The notes below the pieces were generated by a model, which worked only from the letters and a program-made list of their open reading frames with translations, was not told the DNA's origin and made no database searches. This document shows, piece by piece, positions 44,857 through 53,723 of a stretch of 64,000 nucleotides of DNA (positions are counted from its first letter, which is position 1; each line of letters opens with the position of its first letter). The position numbers and the translations under genes were made by a program. This DNA is from GWE2-42-39 sp034003625 (lineage in GTDB: Bacteria; Bacteroidota; Bacteroidia; Bacteroidales; Prolixibacteraceae). The stretch is from positions 62,001-126,000 of the forward strand of contig JAVEYG010000006.1 of the NCBI GenBank assembly GCA_034003625.1, read 5' to 3'.

Positions 44857-45435
44857 ATGGCAAGGAAACTACCAGAAATACCAAGTGCATCATTGGCCGA
44901 CATTGCCTTTATGATACTCATCTTTTTCCTGGTAACAGCAACAATGGATACTGACATGGGTCTCGAACGCCGATTACCTCCAATGCCCCCTCCCGACCAA
45001 AAGGATGACGATACGCCACCTATTAAGGAACGGAACGTATTCGTGGTTTTGGTAAATGCCCAAAATCAATTGCTGGTGGAAGGTGAGTGGACTAAAATTG
45101 AAGACCTGCGTGAAAAAGCCAAAGAATTTATGGCCAATCCGAACGATGACCCCAATCTGCCTGAAAAAACAGTAAAAGAAGTTCCGTTTTTTGGGCCGGT
45201 CCCGATTACAAAGGGAGTTATTTCTCTCCAAAACCATGTAGGGACCCAGTATGGAACATACATTGCTGTTCAAAGTGAATTGGTGGGAGCGATCAACGAC
45301 CTGAGAAATGAATTGGCTGAGACGAAATTCGGGAAGCCGTTTAACAAGCTTACCGAGGACCAGAAGGATGCCATACAGGAAATTTATCCGTCCAAAATTT
45401 CTGAAGCTGAACCTAAAAAAGTAGGAGGAAAATAA
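44857..45435 (+). CDS. ExbD/TolR-family biopolymer transport protein (first)
   Basis: A 192-aa protein with one membrane helix near the N-terminus. The essential Asp is in IPSASLADIAFMILIFFLVT (about residue 15). A proline-rich linker (MPPPDQKDDDTPP) leads to a periplasmic domain longer than in classical ExbD (about 140 residues). It carries the proton-driven motion from ExbB to the envelope partner. The second ExbD starts 1 nt after its stop. Confidence 0.92.
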   Translation: MARKLPEIPSASLADIAFMILIFFLVTATMDTDMGLERRLPPMPPPDQKDDDTPPIKERNVFVVLVNAQNQLLVEGEWTKIEDLREKAKEFMANPNDDPNLPEKTVKEVPFFGPVPITKGVISLQNHVGTQYGTYIAVQSELVGAINDLRNELAETKFGKPFNKLTEDQKDAIQEIYPSKISEAEPKKVGGK

Positions 45436-45436
45436 T

Positions 45437-45907
45437 ATGTCAAAATTTAGAAAAGGCGAGAACAAAGAATTGCCACCAATTTCTACTTCATCGTTGCCTG
45501 ATATCGTATTTATGATCCTTTTCTTCTTTATGGTAACGGTGCAGATGCGTGATGTATCTTTAAAAGTGCATATTACAACTCCTGAAGCGAGTGAACTTTC
45601 CAAATTGGAGAAAAAATCACTGGTAAGCTACATTTACGTGGGCGAACCGCAAAAGCAATATCAGAAAGTATTTGGAACAGAACCCCGGATACAGTTAAAT
45701 GATGTATTTGCAAACGTGTCAGATATCATTGAGTTTATTGTTGCCGAAAGGGAAGCACGCGACGAAGCAGAAGTCCCTTTTATGATTACTTCATTGAAAG
45801 TAGACGAATACACTAAAATGGGTATCGTCCAGGACATAAAACAGGAACTCCGCAAGGCTTCGGCATTGCATATCAACTATTCCGCAAGGAAGACTCTGAA
45901 ACCCTGA
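45437..45907 (+). CDS. ExbD/TolR-family biopolymer transport protein (second)
   Basis: A 156-aa protein with the membrane helix and Asp in STSSLPDIVFMILFFFMVTV (about 15-34), then a periplasmic domain. The pair of ExbDs suggests a hetero-oligomeric stator. The gene is the last of the operon; 10 bp after its stop codon an insertion sequence begins, moving the operon's terminator 1.4 kb away. Confidence 0.92.
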   Translation: MSKFRKGENKELPPISTSSLPDIVFMILFFFMVTVQMRDVSLKVHITTPEASELSKLEKKSLVSYIYVGEPQKQYQKVFGTEPRIQLNDVFANVSDIIEFIVAEREARDEAEVPFMITSLKVDEYTKMGIVQDIKQELRKASALHINYSARKTLKP

Positions 45908-45926
45908 TAAATCAGGATGTGTCGTC

Positions 45927-46817
45927 CTAAAAAAGCGTTACAGGATTAGACAAAAATAATTTATTTGATGAAGGATGCAACCCGATCGGGTTGCATCCTT
46001 TCTTTTTATAGGTTTTAATTTTTATTTGCTGTTGTTTATGCATCTGGATTGGAGTAAGCATCCCACAGGAGAGATGTGGCCGGATGGCATTGTACTTTTC
46101 AATACTTTGAGCGACAATCACTCTCATGATTTCTGTTTTTACATGGTAATCCTCCAGCATAAACTCTTTTTTTAATATGCCGTTGACCCTTTCTGCCACT
46201 GCATTTGCATAAGGATCGTAGCTTTCGGTCATTGAACATTGAATGCCATGTTGCTCCATCTGTTTCTGGTACTGATCACAACAATATTGTATTCCCCGGT
46301 CTGAATGATGGATCAAGGGCTGATCTGCGTATTGCCTGTTCCTAATGGCCATTTCCAGGGCCCTGGCGCAACCTTCTGCATGCAGGCTTTCCGATACATC
46401 ATATCCAACGATTTTCTTTGAATAGGCATCCGTTACAAGCGCAAGGTAACGATGGCTACCCCTGTTGCCAATGTAAGTTATATCGCTTACCCAAATCTGC
46501 TCCGGCCTTGCGGGCACAATTCCTGCAACCAGGTTTTTGTGCTTGCGGAAGATGTGCTTTGAATTGGTAGTGGTCCTGTAACTACGTATCGGTTTTATTT
46601 GCATGTTGTTAACTTTCAGGATGGCAAACAGCTTATCCCTGCCAATACTAAGTTCCGACAATGGTTGATGTAGCATATGGTAAAGCTTACGGGTCCCTAT
46701 TTGGGGAAGCTCACGTCTAATATCCTGAACCATCGGGACAACCTGCGTCGCAACATCGCGATGCTGTTGGGTCCGCCAGCCAGATCGATAATAACTTTGG
46801 CGACTGATCCCGAACAA
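45927..46817 (-). CDS. IS3-family transposase OrfB (DDE integrase core)
   Basis: A 296-aa reading frame. The N-terminal HTH_21-like region (YYRSGWRTQQHRDVATQVVP and GTRKLYHMLHQPL) precedes the rve catalytic core: DDE residues in WVSDITYIGNRGSHRYLALV (first Asp), LIHHSDRGIQYCCDQYQKQM (second Asp) and AVAERVNGILKKEF (Glu). The frame stays open upstream in the -1 frame relative to orfA, so the active transposase is probably an OrfAB fusion made by -1 frameshifting; AAAG at 46838-46841, just before the orfA stop, is the likely slip site. The last ~25 codons overlap a palindromic terminator and end within the terminal repeat. Confidence 0.93.
   Translation of the reverse strand: MFGISRQSYYRSGWRTQQHRDVATQVVPMVQDIRRELPQIGTRKLYHMLHQPLSELSIGRDKLFAILKVNNMQIKPIRSYRTTTNSKHIFRKHKNLVAGIVPARPEQIWVSDITYIGNRGSHRYLALVTDAYSKKIVGYDVSESLHAEGCARALEMAIRNRQYADQPLIHHSDRGIQYCCDQYQKQMEQHGIQCSMTESYDPYANAVAERVNGILKKEFMLEDYHVKTEIMRVIVAQSIEKYNAIRPHLSCGMLTPIQMHKQQQIKIKTYKKKGCNPIGLHPSSNKLFLSNPVTLF
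45971..46008 (+). terminator. 30-bp perfect palindrome with T tract inside the IS end
   Basis: AAGGATGCAACCCGA and its exact complement TCGGGTTGCATCCTT abut (45971-46000) and are followed by TCTTTTTA. In plus orientation it would stop transcripts entering the element from outside, here from the exb operon, protecting the IS from read-through. Confidence 0.75.
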
Positions 46818-46831
46818 TCCACAAAGAGCTC

Positions 46832-47266
46832 CTATCGCTTTCTTGAACTCTTTGGCGTAGCTTCCGATTGTCCGGGAAAGGAGTTTTTTCGGATACGAAT
46901 GCTATACTCTTGTTCGGCCAGTTGAACTAAACGGTCAAGAATGTTGGCTTTATCCACGGCATTGATCATCTCCTGTTCCAATAAGGATTTCTCTTTCTCC
47001 AGCAGACGAACTTTCTGTTCCAACTCGAAAATCTTTTGTTGCGGAGTCTTGGTCATAATTCTCTGTGTTTGAAAATCTTTTTCAAAACTACCATATTTTC
47101 GCCGCCACTCGGTTATTGTACCATGTCCTTGAATACCATATTTTCGCATGGCTGCTTTTACTCCAATAAATCCACTTTCTACTTCCCGGACTACTGCCAG
47201 TTTGGAACTCATCGAATAATCCCGCTGTGTACGCTTGTAATACAAGCTTTTGTAATCTTCTTCCAT
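46832..47266 (-). CDS. IS3-family OrfA (HTH DNA-binding protein)
   Basis: A 144-aa protein with an N-terminal HTH (VREVESGFIGVKAAMRKYGI, then TITEWRRKYG) and a leucine-zipper-like coiled coil (IFELEQKVRLLEKEKSLLEQ) as in IS3 OrfA proteins, which bind the terminal repeats and regulate transposition. It ends SRKR followed by TAG at 46832-46834, next to the candidate frameshift site into orfB. Confidence 0.9.
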   Translation of the reverse strand: MEEDYKSLYYKRTQRDYSMSSKLAVVREVESGFIGVKAAMRKYGIQGHGTITEWRRKYGSFEKDFQTQRIMTKTPQQKIFELEQKVRLLEKEKSLLEQEMINAVDKANILDRLVQLAEQEYSIRIRKNSFPGQSEATPKSSRKR

Positions 47267-47319
47267 AGTGTTACGCTTTTTTGTGTAACGCTATTTCAGG
47301 ACGTGACAGGATAAAATAT

Positions 47320-47351
47320 AAAAAGGGCAGTCTCACCACTGCCCTTTTTTA
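47320..47351 (+). terminator. Displaced terminator of the exbB-exbD operon
   Basis: AAAAAGGGCAGT and ACTGCCCTTTTTT form a 12-bp stem with a 6-nt loop and a T tract. Joining 45917 to 47312 (removing the IS and one GGA copy) puts this hairpin about 20 nt after the exbD stop, the normal spacing, so it belonged to that operon before the insertion. Confidence 0.85.
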
Positions 47352-47531
47352 TTGCATTACAATCTGCGCGTTATTAGAAAATAGTTAATTATCAAAAATT
47401 TAAATCCCATTTATAGTGCAAAAAATCAACATGCCAGAATTTTTGCTTTTTTTGTGTACCATTAACCACAGCGCAACAAGAAATAAAAAACAAAAACTTT
47501 CGTGTAACTGCACTGTTAACATTGCTGAGAA

Positions 47532-50111
47532 ATGACTAATTCAAATATCCAATTTATAAAACAACCAATAGTGGAAAATCCCGTTTGGAAAAAGCTATTT
47601 GTAGAATCGAATATTCCGGAAAAATTAACCCCCCTGAAGGAATTGAGCCGGAACCTCTGGTGGGCATGGAACAATGAAGCGCGCGAATTATTCCATACCA
47701 TTGATGCCGGAATATGGGAAGAATGTGAACATAACCCGATCGTACTGCTTGAAAAAGTAAGCTACCAGCGGTTCCTCGAACTGGAGAAAGATTCTCATTT
47801 CATGGGAAAACTGGCATACACTTACAGCCTGTTTTGCAGTTATCTTGGCGAGCGGGAAAAACACAAGACTCCGTCAATAGCCTATTTCAGCATGGAATAT
47901 GGCCTGCACGACAGCCTGAAAATATTTTCCGGGGGGTTGGGGATACTGGCCGGCGACTATTTAAAAGAAGCCAGCGACCAGAATATCAATCTGGTCGGGG
48001 TAGGGCTCCTCTATCGTTATGGATATTTCAAACAAACTATTTCGATCCACGGGGAACAAATGTCGAATTACGAGGCCCAACACTTCTCGAAGATACCGGT
48101 ACAGCCTGCTTTCGATGAAGAAGGAAACTGGGTCCATGTAGAAGTTGAATATCCCGGGAGGACGATAAAAGCACGTACATGGAGAGTAGACATTGGTTCC
48201 ATTAAATTATTCCTTTTAGATACCGATTTTGCAGAAAACCCGGATGAAGACCGCTTTGTCACCCATCATCTGTATGGAGGCGACAACGAAAACCGTCTAA
48301 AACAGGAGATATTGCTGGGTTTTGGAGGTATCCGTGCACTGAAAAAACTGGGCTACAACGCCGATATTTATCATTGCAACGAAGGGCATTCTGCCTTTAT
48401 TGGGTTAGAGCGCATATTAAACTTTATGGATTCTGAGAATCTCAGTTGGTCCGAAGCGCGTGAAGTGGTGAGATCATCGACGCTTTTTACCACCCACACC
48501 CCTGTCCCTGCCGGACACGACGCTTTCCACGACGATCTTTTCAAACGGTATATGGAAAAATATCCCGTGAAAGTTGGCCTGAGTTGGGAAGAATTTATAT
48601 CGTTGGGGAAAGCAGACCCGGGGGAAAATTATTTTAACATGAGTTATCTGGCCTGTAACCTTTCTCAGGGAATCAACGGGGTAAGCCGTCTGCACGGCAA
48701 GGTCTCAAAGGAAGTGCTGAAACCCCTTTTCAAAGGCTTCCTGCCTGAAGAGTTAGAAATTGGCCATGTAACCAACGGGGTGCATTATTCAACCTGGGTG
48801 GCCAGGGAATGGCGCCAGTTACACCAAAAATATTTCGGGGAAGCGTTTCCTGCCAATCAGTTGGATGCATCCGTCTGGAGCAATATTTACAATGTTCCCG
48901 ACGAAGAAATATGGAATACCAAACAACAGCTCCGCACAAAAACCATCAGCTATATTAAACAACGTTTTACCGACAATTGGATCAAGCGGCACGAAAATCC
49001 TAAACTGATCACTGAAGTGTTAAGCAAACTGGACCCGAATGCACTGACCATTGGTTTCGCACGCCGGTTTGCCACGTACAAAAGAGCACATGTATTATTC
49101 CAGAACCCCGATCGCCTCTCAAAAATTGTCAACAATCCTATCCGTCCGGTCCAGTTCATTTTTGCCGGTAAAGCCCATCCGGCTGACAAAGCAGGTCAAG
49201 ACCTGATCAAAATGATTGTCGATATATCGAAACAACCCGAATTCATCGGAAAAATATTGTTTGTTCAGAATTACGATATGAACTTAGCAAAAATGCTGCT
49301 CCAGGGAGTCGACATCTGGATGAATACCCCTACCCGCCCATTAGAAGCATCGGGGACCAGTGGCGAAAAAGGAGTAATGAACGGAACACTCCATTTCTCT
49401 GTACTCGACGGTTGGTGGTGCGAAGGGTATCGTGAAAACGCAGGCTGGGCACTCCCTCAGGAACGTACTTACGATGTGCAGGATTATCAGGACCAACTGG
49501 ATGCCGAAACCATTTACAATATACTGGAGCAGGAAATCCTTCCCGATTTTTATACCCGAAATGCACAGGGAACCCCGGAAAAATGGGTTTCGTATCTGAA
49601 AAATACGTTTGCCGGTGTGGCGCCCCATTTCACCACCGCACGAATGATCAACGACTACCGGCAGCATTATTATATTCCGCAGGCCGAACGTACTGCAAAA
49701 ATAAAATCGGATGGTTACAGGATGGCAAAAGTACTGGCTGCTTGGAAAAATAAAGTAGCTGAAAACTGGAAACATCTGGAAATGAAAGATTTACAAATCA
49801 CCGATGGGATCACGAATGTATTAAAAATCGGTAAGGTATATCCGGCCCGGGTCACGCTTGATCTGAAGAATCTGAGTCCTGAGGATGTGGGAGTTGAAAT
49901 GGTAATTACGGAAAACGGGGAAGACGGAGGTTCTTCACACCTGGTGGAAGCTGTTGAGTTTGAAGCAGGGGCACAGGAAGGGACTCTCTGTACTTACAGC
50001 CTGAACCTTCAGTTAATGGATCCGGGCGCATACAATTATGGCATCCGGGTATATGCAAAAAACCCAGAGTTACCACACCGTCAGGACTTTACATATATCA
50101 AATGGCTGTAG
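47532..50111 (+). CDS. glgP: Alpha-glucan (glycogen/maltodextrin) phosphorylase
   Basis: An 859-aa enzyme of the alpha-glucan phosphorylase group with an N-terminal DUF3417-like region (LKELSRNLWWAWNNEARELF). It releases glucose-1-phosphate from alpha-1,4-glucans, using pyridoxal phosphate. The phosphate/PLP site shows EASGTSGEKGVMNGTLHFSV with the PLP lysine; also YSMEYGLHDS-like FSMEYGLHDSLKIFSGGLGI and TIGFARRFATYKRAHVLFQN. The last ~120 residues after AGVAPHFTTARMIND form a beta-rich extension typical of this subgroup. No other glycogen genes are adjacent. Probably involved in storage glycan turnover. Confidence 0.93.
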   Translation: MTNSNIQFIKQPIVENPVWKKLFVESNIPEKLTPLKELSRNLWWAWNNEARELFHTIDAGIWEECEHNPIVLLEKVSYQRFLELEKDSHFMGKLAYTYSLFCSYLGEREKHKTPSIAYFSMEYGLHDSLKIFSGGLGILAGDYLKEASDQNINLVGVGLLYRYGYFKQTISIHGEQMSNYEAQHFSKIPVQPAFDEEGNWVHVEVEYPGRTIKARTWRVDIGSIKLFLLDTDFAENPDEDRFVTHHLYGGDNENRLKQEILLGFGGIRALKKLGYNADIYHCNEGHSAFIGLERILNFMDSENLSWSEAREVVRSSTLFTTHTPVPAGHDAFHDDLFKRYMEKYPVKVGLSWEEFISLGKADPGENYFNMSYLACNLSQGINGVSRLHGKVSKEVLKPLFKGFLPEELEIGHVTNGVHYSTWVAREWRQLHQKYFGEAFPANQLDASVWSNIYNVPDEEIWNTKQQLRTKTISYIKQRFTDNWIKRHENPKLITEVLSKLDPNALTIGFARRFATYKRAHVLFQNPDRLSKIVNNPIRPVQFIFAGKAHPADKAGQDLIKMIVDISKQPEFIGKILFVQNYDMNLAKMLLQGVDIWMNTPTRPLEASGTSGEKGVMNGTLHFSVLDGWWCEGYRENAGWALPQERTYDVQDYQDQLDAETIYNILEQEILPDFYTRNAQGTPEKWVSYLKNTFAGVAPHFTTARMINDYRQHYYIPQAERTAKIKSDGYRMAKVLAAWKNKVAENWKHLEMKDLQITDGITNVLKIGKVYPARVTLDLKNLSPEDVGVEMVITENGEDGGSSHLVEAVEFEAGAQEGTLCTYSLNLQLMDPGAYNYGIRVYAKNPELPHRQDFTYIKWL

Positions 50112-50177
50112 ACAAAACAAAAGAGTGGCTTTTCCTGCCATCTTTGTTCGATCCGCATCCGGGTTCCCGACCGGCAC

Positions 50178-50846
50178 TTAATAAACGGCATTAAATTTTG
50201 CTTTTACTATTTCTTTTACTTCGTCCATTTCTATTTTGCGTCCCAGTTCCCGTTCCAGCGATGTGACCCCGGAACTGATAAAGCCACAGGGGTTGATGTA
50301 ACTGAAATAGCGCAGGTCGGTATTGACGTTCAGTGCAAAACCATGCATCGTCACATAACGGCTTACCCGCACCCCGATTGCGCAAATTTTGCGGGCTTTG
50401 GCCGGCTTCTCTGCATCAAGCCAAACACCTGTAGCACCTTCCCGGCGACCGCCTGCCAACCCGTACTCCGCAATAGTCGCCATAATGGCCCCCTCCATGC
50501 GTTCAATATATTCGCGCACACCGATCTGGTGATATTCGAGATCGATAACCGGATAGCCGACTAATTGTCCCGGACCATGATAGGTAATATCGCCCCCCCG
50601 GTTAATCTTGTAAAAAACGGCCTTAATTTTCTTTAGAAAATCACCGTGAACAAGTAAATTGTTTTCATCGCCGCTTTTTCCGAGCGTGTACACATGCGGA
50701 TGCTCAACCAGAAGGAAACGGTTGTCTCCCGAAGGCTGACCGGTCTCCTTTTTATGTAAAACAATGGTATTCAGAATTTCTTCCTGGTAATCCCAGCATT
50801 CTTTATAGTCTTTCAGACCAACATCTTCGTAATTGAAATTTGCCAT
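50178..50846 (-). CDS. lipB: Octanoyl-[acyl-carrier-protein] transferase
   Basis: A 222-aa enzyme moving octanoate from ACP to lipoyl domains, the first step of lipoate synthesis. Motifs: FYKINRGGDITYHGPGQLVG (about residue 80), GATGVWLDAEKPAKARKICA with the catalytic lysine, and SYINPCGFISSGVTSLEREL with the catalytic Cys. It is downstream of lipA by 15 nt in the same direction, the two forming the lipoate operon. Confidence 0.96.
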   Translation of the reverse strand: MANFNYEDVGLKDYKECWDYQEEILNTIVLHKKETGQPSGDNRFLLVEHPHVYTLGKSGDENNLLVHGDFLKKIKAVFYKINRGGDITYHGPGQLVGYPVIDLEYHQIGVREYIERMEGAIMATIAEYGLAGGRREGATGVWLDAEKPAKARKICAIGVRVSRYVTMHGFALNVNTDLRYFSYINPCGFISSGVTSLERELGRKIEMDEVKEIVKAKFNAVY

Positions 50847-50861
50847 TTCTAATGTAAACCT

Positions 50862-51725
50862 TTATGCCTCTGTGTGTTTTTCTGCGTGATATGACGAACG
50901 TACCAGCGGACTGCTCTCAACAAAGTCAAACCCTTTCTTAAGACCGATTGTCCGGTACTTTTCAAACTGTTCCGGAGCAATGTACTCCACAACCGGCAGA
51001 TGGTTGAGCGTTGGCGCCAGGTATTGTCCGATAGTTATCACACGGCAACCGGAAGCCAACAAGTCGTCCAGGGTTTGCAGCACTTCGTATTCTGTTTCGC
51101 CCAACCCAAGCATGATGCCCGATTTGGCAATTTTCCCCGACCGGGAAATACACCTGATTACTTCAAGGCTACGCCGGTATTTAGCTGCACTTCGGATTTG
51201 CGGGCTCAATCGTTCCACAGTCTCTAAATTGTGGGAAATAACCTCTGGCTGCGCACTGATCACCATCTGTATCAATTCTTCTTTACCCTGAAAGTCAGGG
51301 ATCAGCACCTCCAATTTTGTATTTGGGTTCAATTTTTTGACTTCGTAAATGGTCTCCGCCCAGGCGGATGCGCCCAGATCGGGAAGGTCGTCACGGTCAA
51401 CCGAAGTAATAACGCAATGGCGTAGTCCCATAATCTGTACCGACCGGGCCACCCGTTTGGGTTCTTCGGTGTCGACGGGAAGTGGTTTGCCTGTCTTTAC
51501 ACCACAAAATTTACAGTTACGTGTACAAATATCGCCTAATATCATCAGGGTAGCTGTGCCCCGGTTCCAGCATTCGCCAATGTTCGGACAGTTACCGCTG
51601 GAGCAAATCGTATGCAACCCGTATTGGGCAACCAGATTTTTAACTTTTGAATAGCTTTCCCCTTTGGGCATTTTCATTTTCATCCAACGGGGCAAGCGCT
51701 GACGGTCCTTTAAATCGTTTGTCAT
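50862..51725 (-). CDS. lipA: Lipoyl synthase
   Basis: A 287-aa radical-SAM enzyme inserting two sulfurs into octanoyl groups. Both Fe-S clusters are visible: the auxiliary cluster in ICSSGNCPNIGECWNRGTAT and the radical-SAM CxxxCxxC in CTRNCKFCGVKTGKPLPVD. It ends in the usual SSYHAEKH-type tail with the R-S-S-Y motif (RSSYHAEKHTEA). The ATG at 51725 (MTNDLKDRQ) is chosen over a TTG at 51746. Confidence 0.97.
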   Translation of the reverse strand: MTNDLKDRQRLPRWMKMKMPKGESYSKVKNLVAQYGLHTICSSGNCPNIGECWNRGTATLMILGDICTRNCKFCGVKTGKPLPVDTEEPKRVARSVQIMGLRHCVITSVDRDDLPDLGASAWAETIYEVKKLNPNTKLEVLIPDFQGKEELIQMVISAQPEVISHNLETVERLSPQIRSAAKYRRSLEVIRCISRSGKIAKSGIMLGLGETEYEVLQTLDDLLASGCRVITIGQYLAPTLNHLPVVEYIAPEQFEKYRTIGLKKGFDFVESSPLVRSSYHAEKHTEA

Positions 51726-51859
51726 TGCAAACAAAAATTTGTGCAAAAATAGGGTAAATAATTTGTATTATCCTGCATCATATCATTCAGGCAAGAATAA
51801 AAACACGATTATTTTAATCAATCACAAAAATGAAAGTGGCTGAATGTTATTTTTGTGGA

Positions 51860-53722
51860 ATGAAGAAGAAAGCTCAAATAATATTTACCGGATTGCTTTT
51901 TACAGTCATATCATTCATATCTGGCGCCCAGAATATCGATGTCAACGACCTGAACCTGGCAGGCAAATATTTTCAGGATGGCGAATTTGAAAAGTCCGGA
52001 GACCTTTATCTGAGGCTTTTTGAAACTTCTCGCCAACCGGTTTATTTTACCATTTTCCTGAATTGCATGATTGAACTGAAGGATTATGAACGCGCAGAAA
52101 AAGAAATAAAAAAGCAACTAAGGAGTTCTCAGCGCAGCCCGGAATTGTATGTACAATATGGATACATACTGAAATTACAAAACCGCTATGAAGAAGCCGT
52201 AAGAAATTTCGAAAAGGCAATAGAAGATGTTGACCGCAATAAATCATCGTATAACCAGCTGGCTGGAGAATTTCTTAACCGGGGAGAGTTTGAATATGCC
52301 GAGAAGGTGTATATGCAGGGGCAACAACAATTACCCGACGAAAAGTTTCATTACGAACTGGCGCGTACTTACATGTATCAGCGAAACTACGACCGCATGC
52401 TCGACGAATATCTCAAGGTACTGCACATAGACGAAAATAACCTGACAAACATACAAAACAATATACTTTCGGCCCTTTCACTTGATATAGACGGTTCGCT
52501 GAACGAACTTTTTCGTGTAAAACTTCTGAAACAAATACAAAGCGAACCCAACCTGACGGTGTACAACCGCCTGCTTATCTGGTTTTTCGTTCAGGAAAAA
52601 CAATTTGCAAATGCCCTTCGCCAGCAAATTGCCCTTGACAAGCGAACCGGAACAGAAGATGAATTCATTTTAAACCTGGCTGACATTGCCGGGCGCAATA
52701 AAGAATACGGCGAAGCGCTGAAAGCATATGATTATTTGTTGTCGAAAGGAGTTCAGGCGCCAGTGCATATAAAAACAGTCAAAGCGAAGATGAATATGTA
52801 TTACAACCGGTTTCTCGATTTCGAAAAATCTTCGCCGGCTGAAGCTGAAAAACTGAATGTCCTGTTTGGCGAATGCTTCTCCATCCTGGGCTATTCCTCC
52901 GAAAGTTACAAACTGATGATTGATCATGCCCATCTGCTTGCATTTTATCTGAACCGCCCCGGACAGGCTCTCGATTTGCTGAACAATGCACTTAAAATCC
53001 AGGGGCTCAACCCGCTCCAGTATTCCGAAATTAAAATGGAAATTGCCGACCTTCAGGTATATAAAGGCGATGAATGGGACGCCGTACTCGAATATTCACA
53101 AGTGATTGAGCGTAACAAAACCAATACCCTGGGCGACGAGGCAAAATTGAAAAAAGCCCGGCTCAGTTATTACCTGGGCGATTTCAAATGGGCTCAGGTC
53201 CAATTAGATGTAATTAAGGCCAGCACATCGAAAATGACCTCAAATGATGCCTTCGAACTATCAATGCTGATCGGGAACAACCTGAATTTAGATACCACGG
53301 ATATCCCGATGCAGATGTTTGCCCGGGCCGATCTGTACCTGTTTCGGAACCAGGACTCACTGGCCCTACAGGTATTCGACTCCATTTATACTGAATTTCC
53401 GAAGCACAATCTGCACGACGAGATATTATTCCGTAAAGCAAGCATCTGCCAGAAACGCGGAGAATATGACAAAGCTGCCGAAAACCTGAAAATCATTGTC
53501 GAAGAAAACGGTTACGGCCTGCTGGCTGACGATGCGCTTTTTTTGCTCGCAGAGATTTACCAGTTTCATTTAAACAGGAAAGAAGAGGCACAGGAACTGT
53601 ACCGGAAAATGCTGGCAGAATATCCGGGCAGCGTGTACGTAACAGAAAGCCGTAACCGGTTTCGCTATCTTCGGGGCGATCCCTCCTCCACAGAGCCTGC
53701 CGGGGGCAATAGCGGGAGCTAA
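51860..53722 (+). CDS. Tetratricopeptide-repeat envelope protein
   Basis: A 620-aa protein beginning with a signal peptide (MKKKAQIIFTGLLFTVISFI, then SGAQ) and consisting of repeated TPR helices throughout (e.g. PELYVQYGYILKLQNRYEEA and GEYDKAAENLKIIVEENG). It is probably a periplasmic scaffold, possibly for outer-membrane assembly; no partner can be named. The ATG at 51860 gives the cleanest signal peptide; the frame also opens at 51830 (MKVAECYFCG). The EamA gene starts 1 nt after its stop, so they are co-transcribed. Confidence 0.85.
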   Translation: MKKKAQIIFTGLLFTVISFISGAQNIDVNDLNLAGKYFQDGEFEKSGDLYLRLFETSRQPVYFTIFLNCMIELKDYERAEKEIKKQLRSSQRSPELYVQYGYILKLQNRYEEAVRNFEKAIEDVDRNKSSYNQLAGEFLNRGEFEYAEKVYMQGQQQLPDEKFHYELARTYMYQRNYDRMLDEYLKVLHIDENNLTNIQNNILSALSLDIDGSLNELFRVKLLKQIQSEPNLTVYNRLLIWFFVQEKQFANALRQQIALDKRTGTEDEFILNLADIAGRNKEYGEALKAYDYLLSKGVQAPVHIKTVKAKMNMYYNRFLDFEKSSPAEAEKLNVLFGECFSILGYSSESYKLMIDHAHLLAFYLNRPGQALDLLNNALKIQGLNPLQYSEIKMEIADLQVYKGDEWDAVLEYSQVIERNKTNTLGDEAKLKKARLSYYLGDFKWAQVQLDVIKASTSKMTSNDAFELSMLIGNNLNLDTTDIPMQMFARADLYLFRNQDSLALQVFDSIYTEFPKHNLHDEILFRKASICQKRGEYDKAAENLKIIVEENGYGLLADDALFLLAEIYQFHLNRKEEAQELYRKMLAEYPGSVYVTESRNRFRYLRGDPSSTEPAGGNSGS

Positions 53723-53723
53723 A

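Larger units (their letters stand above)
45918..47308 (-). mobile_element. Complete IS3-family insertion sequence, 1,391 bp
   Basis: Ends were determined from the sequence: left TGTGTCGTCCTAAAAAAGCG (from 45918) and right, read inwards, TGTCACGTCCTGAAATAGCG (ending 47308) are imperfect terminal inverted repeats sharing about 21 of 25 positions including GCGTTACA. Both sides are flanked by GGA (45915-45917 and 47309-47311), a 3-bp target duplication as usual for IS3 elements. It carries orfA and orfB on the minus strand and looks intact. It sits between the second exbD and that operon's terminator. Confidence 0.9.
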
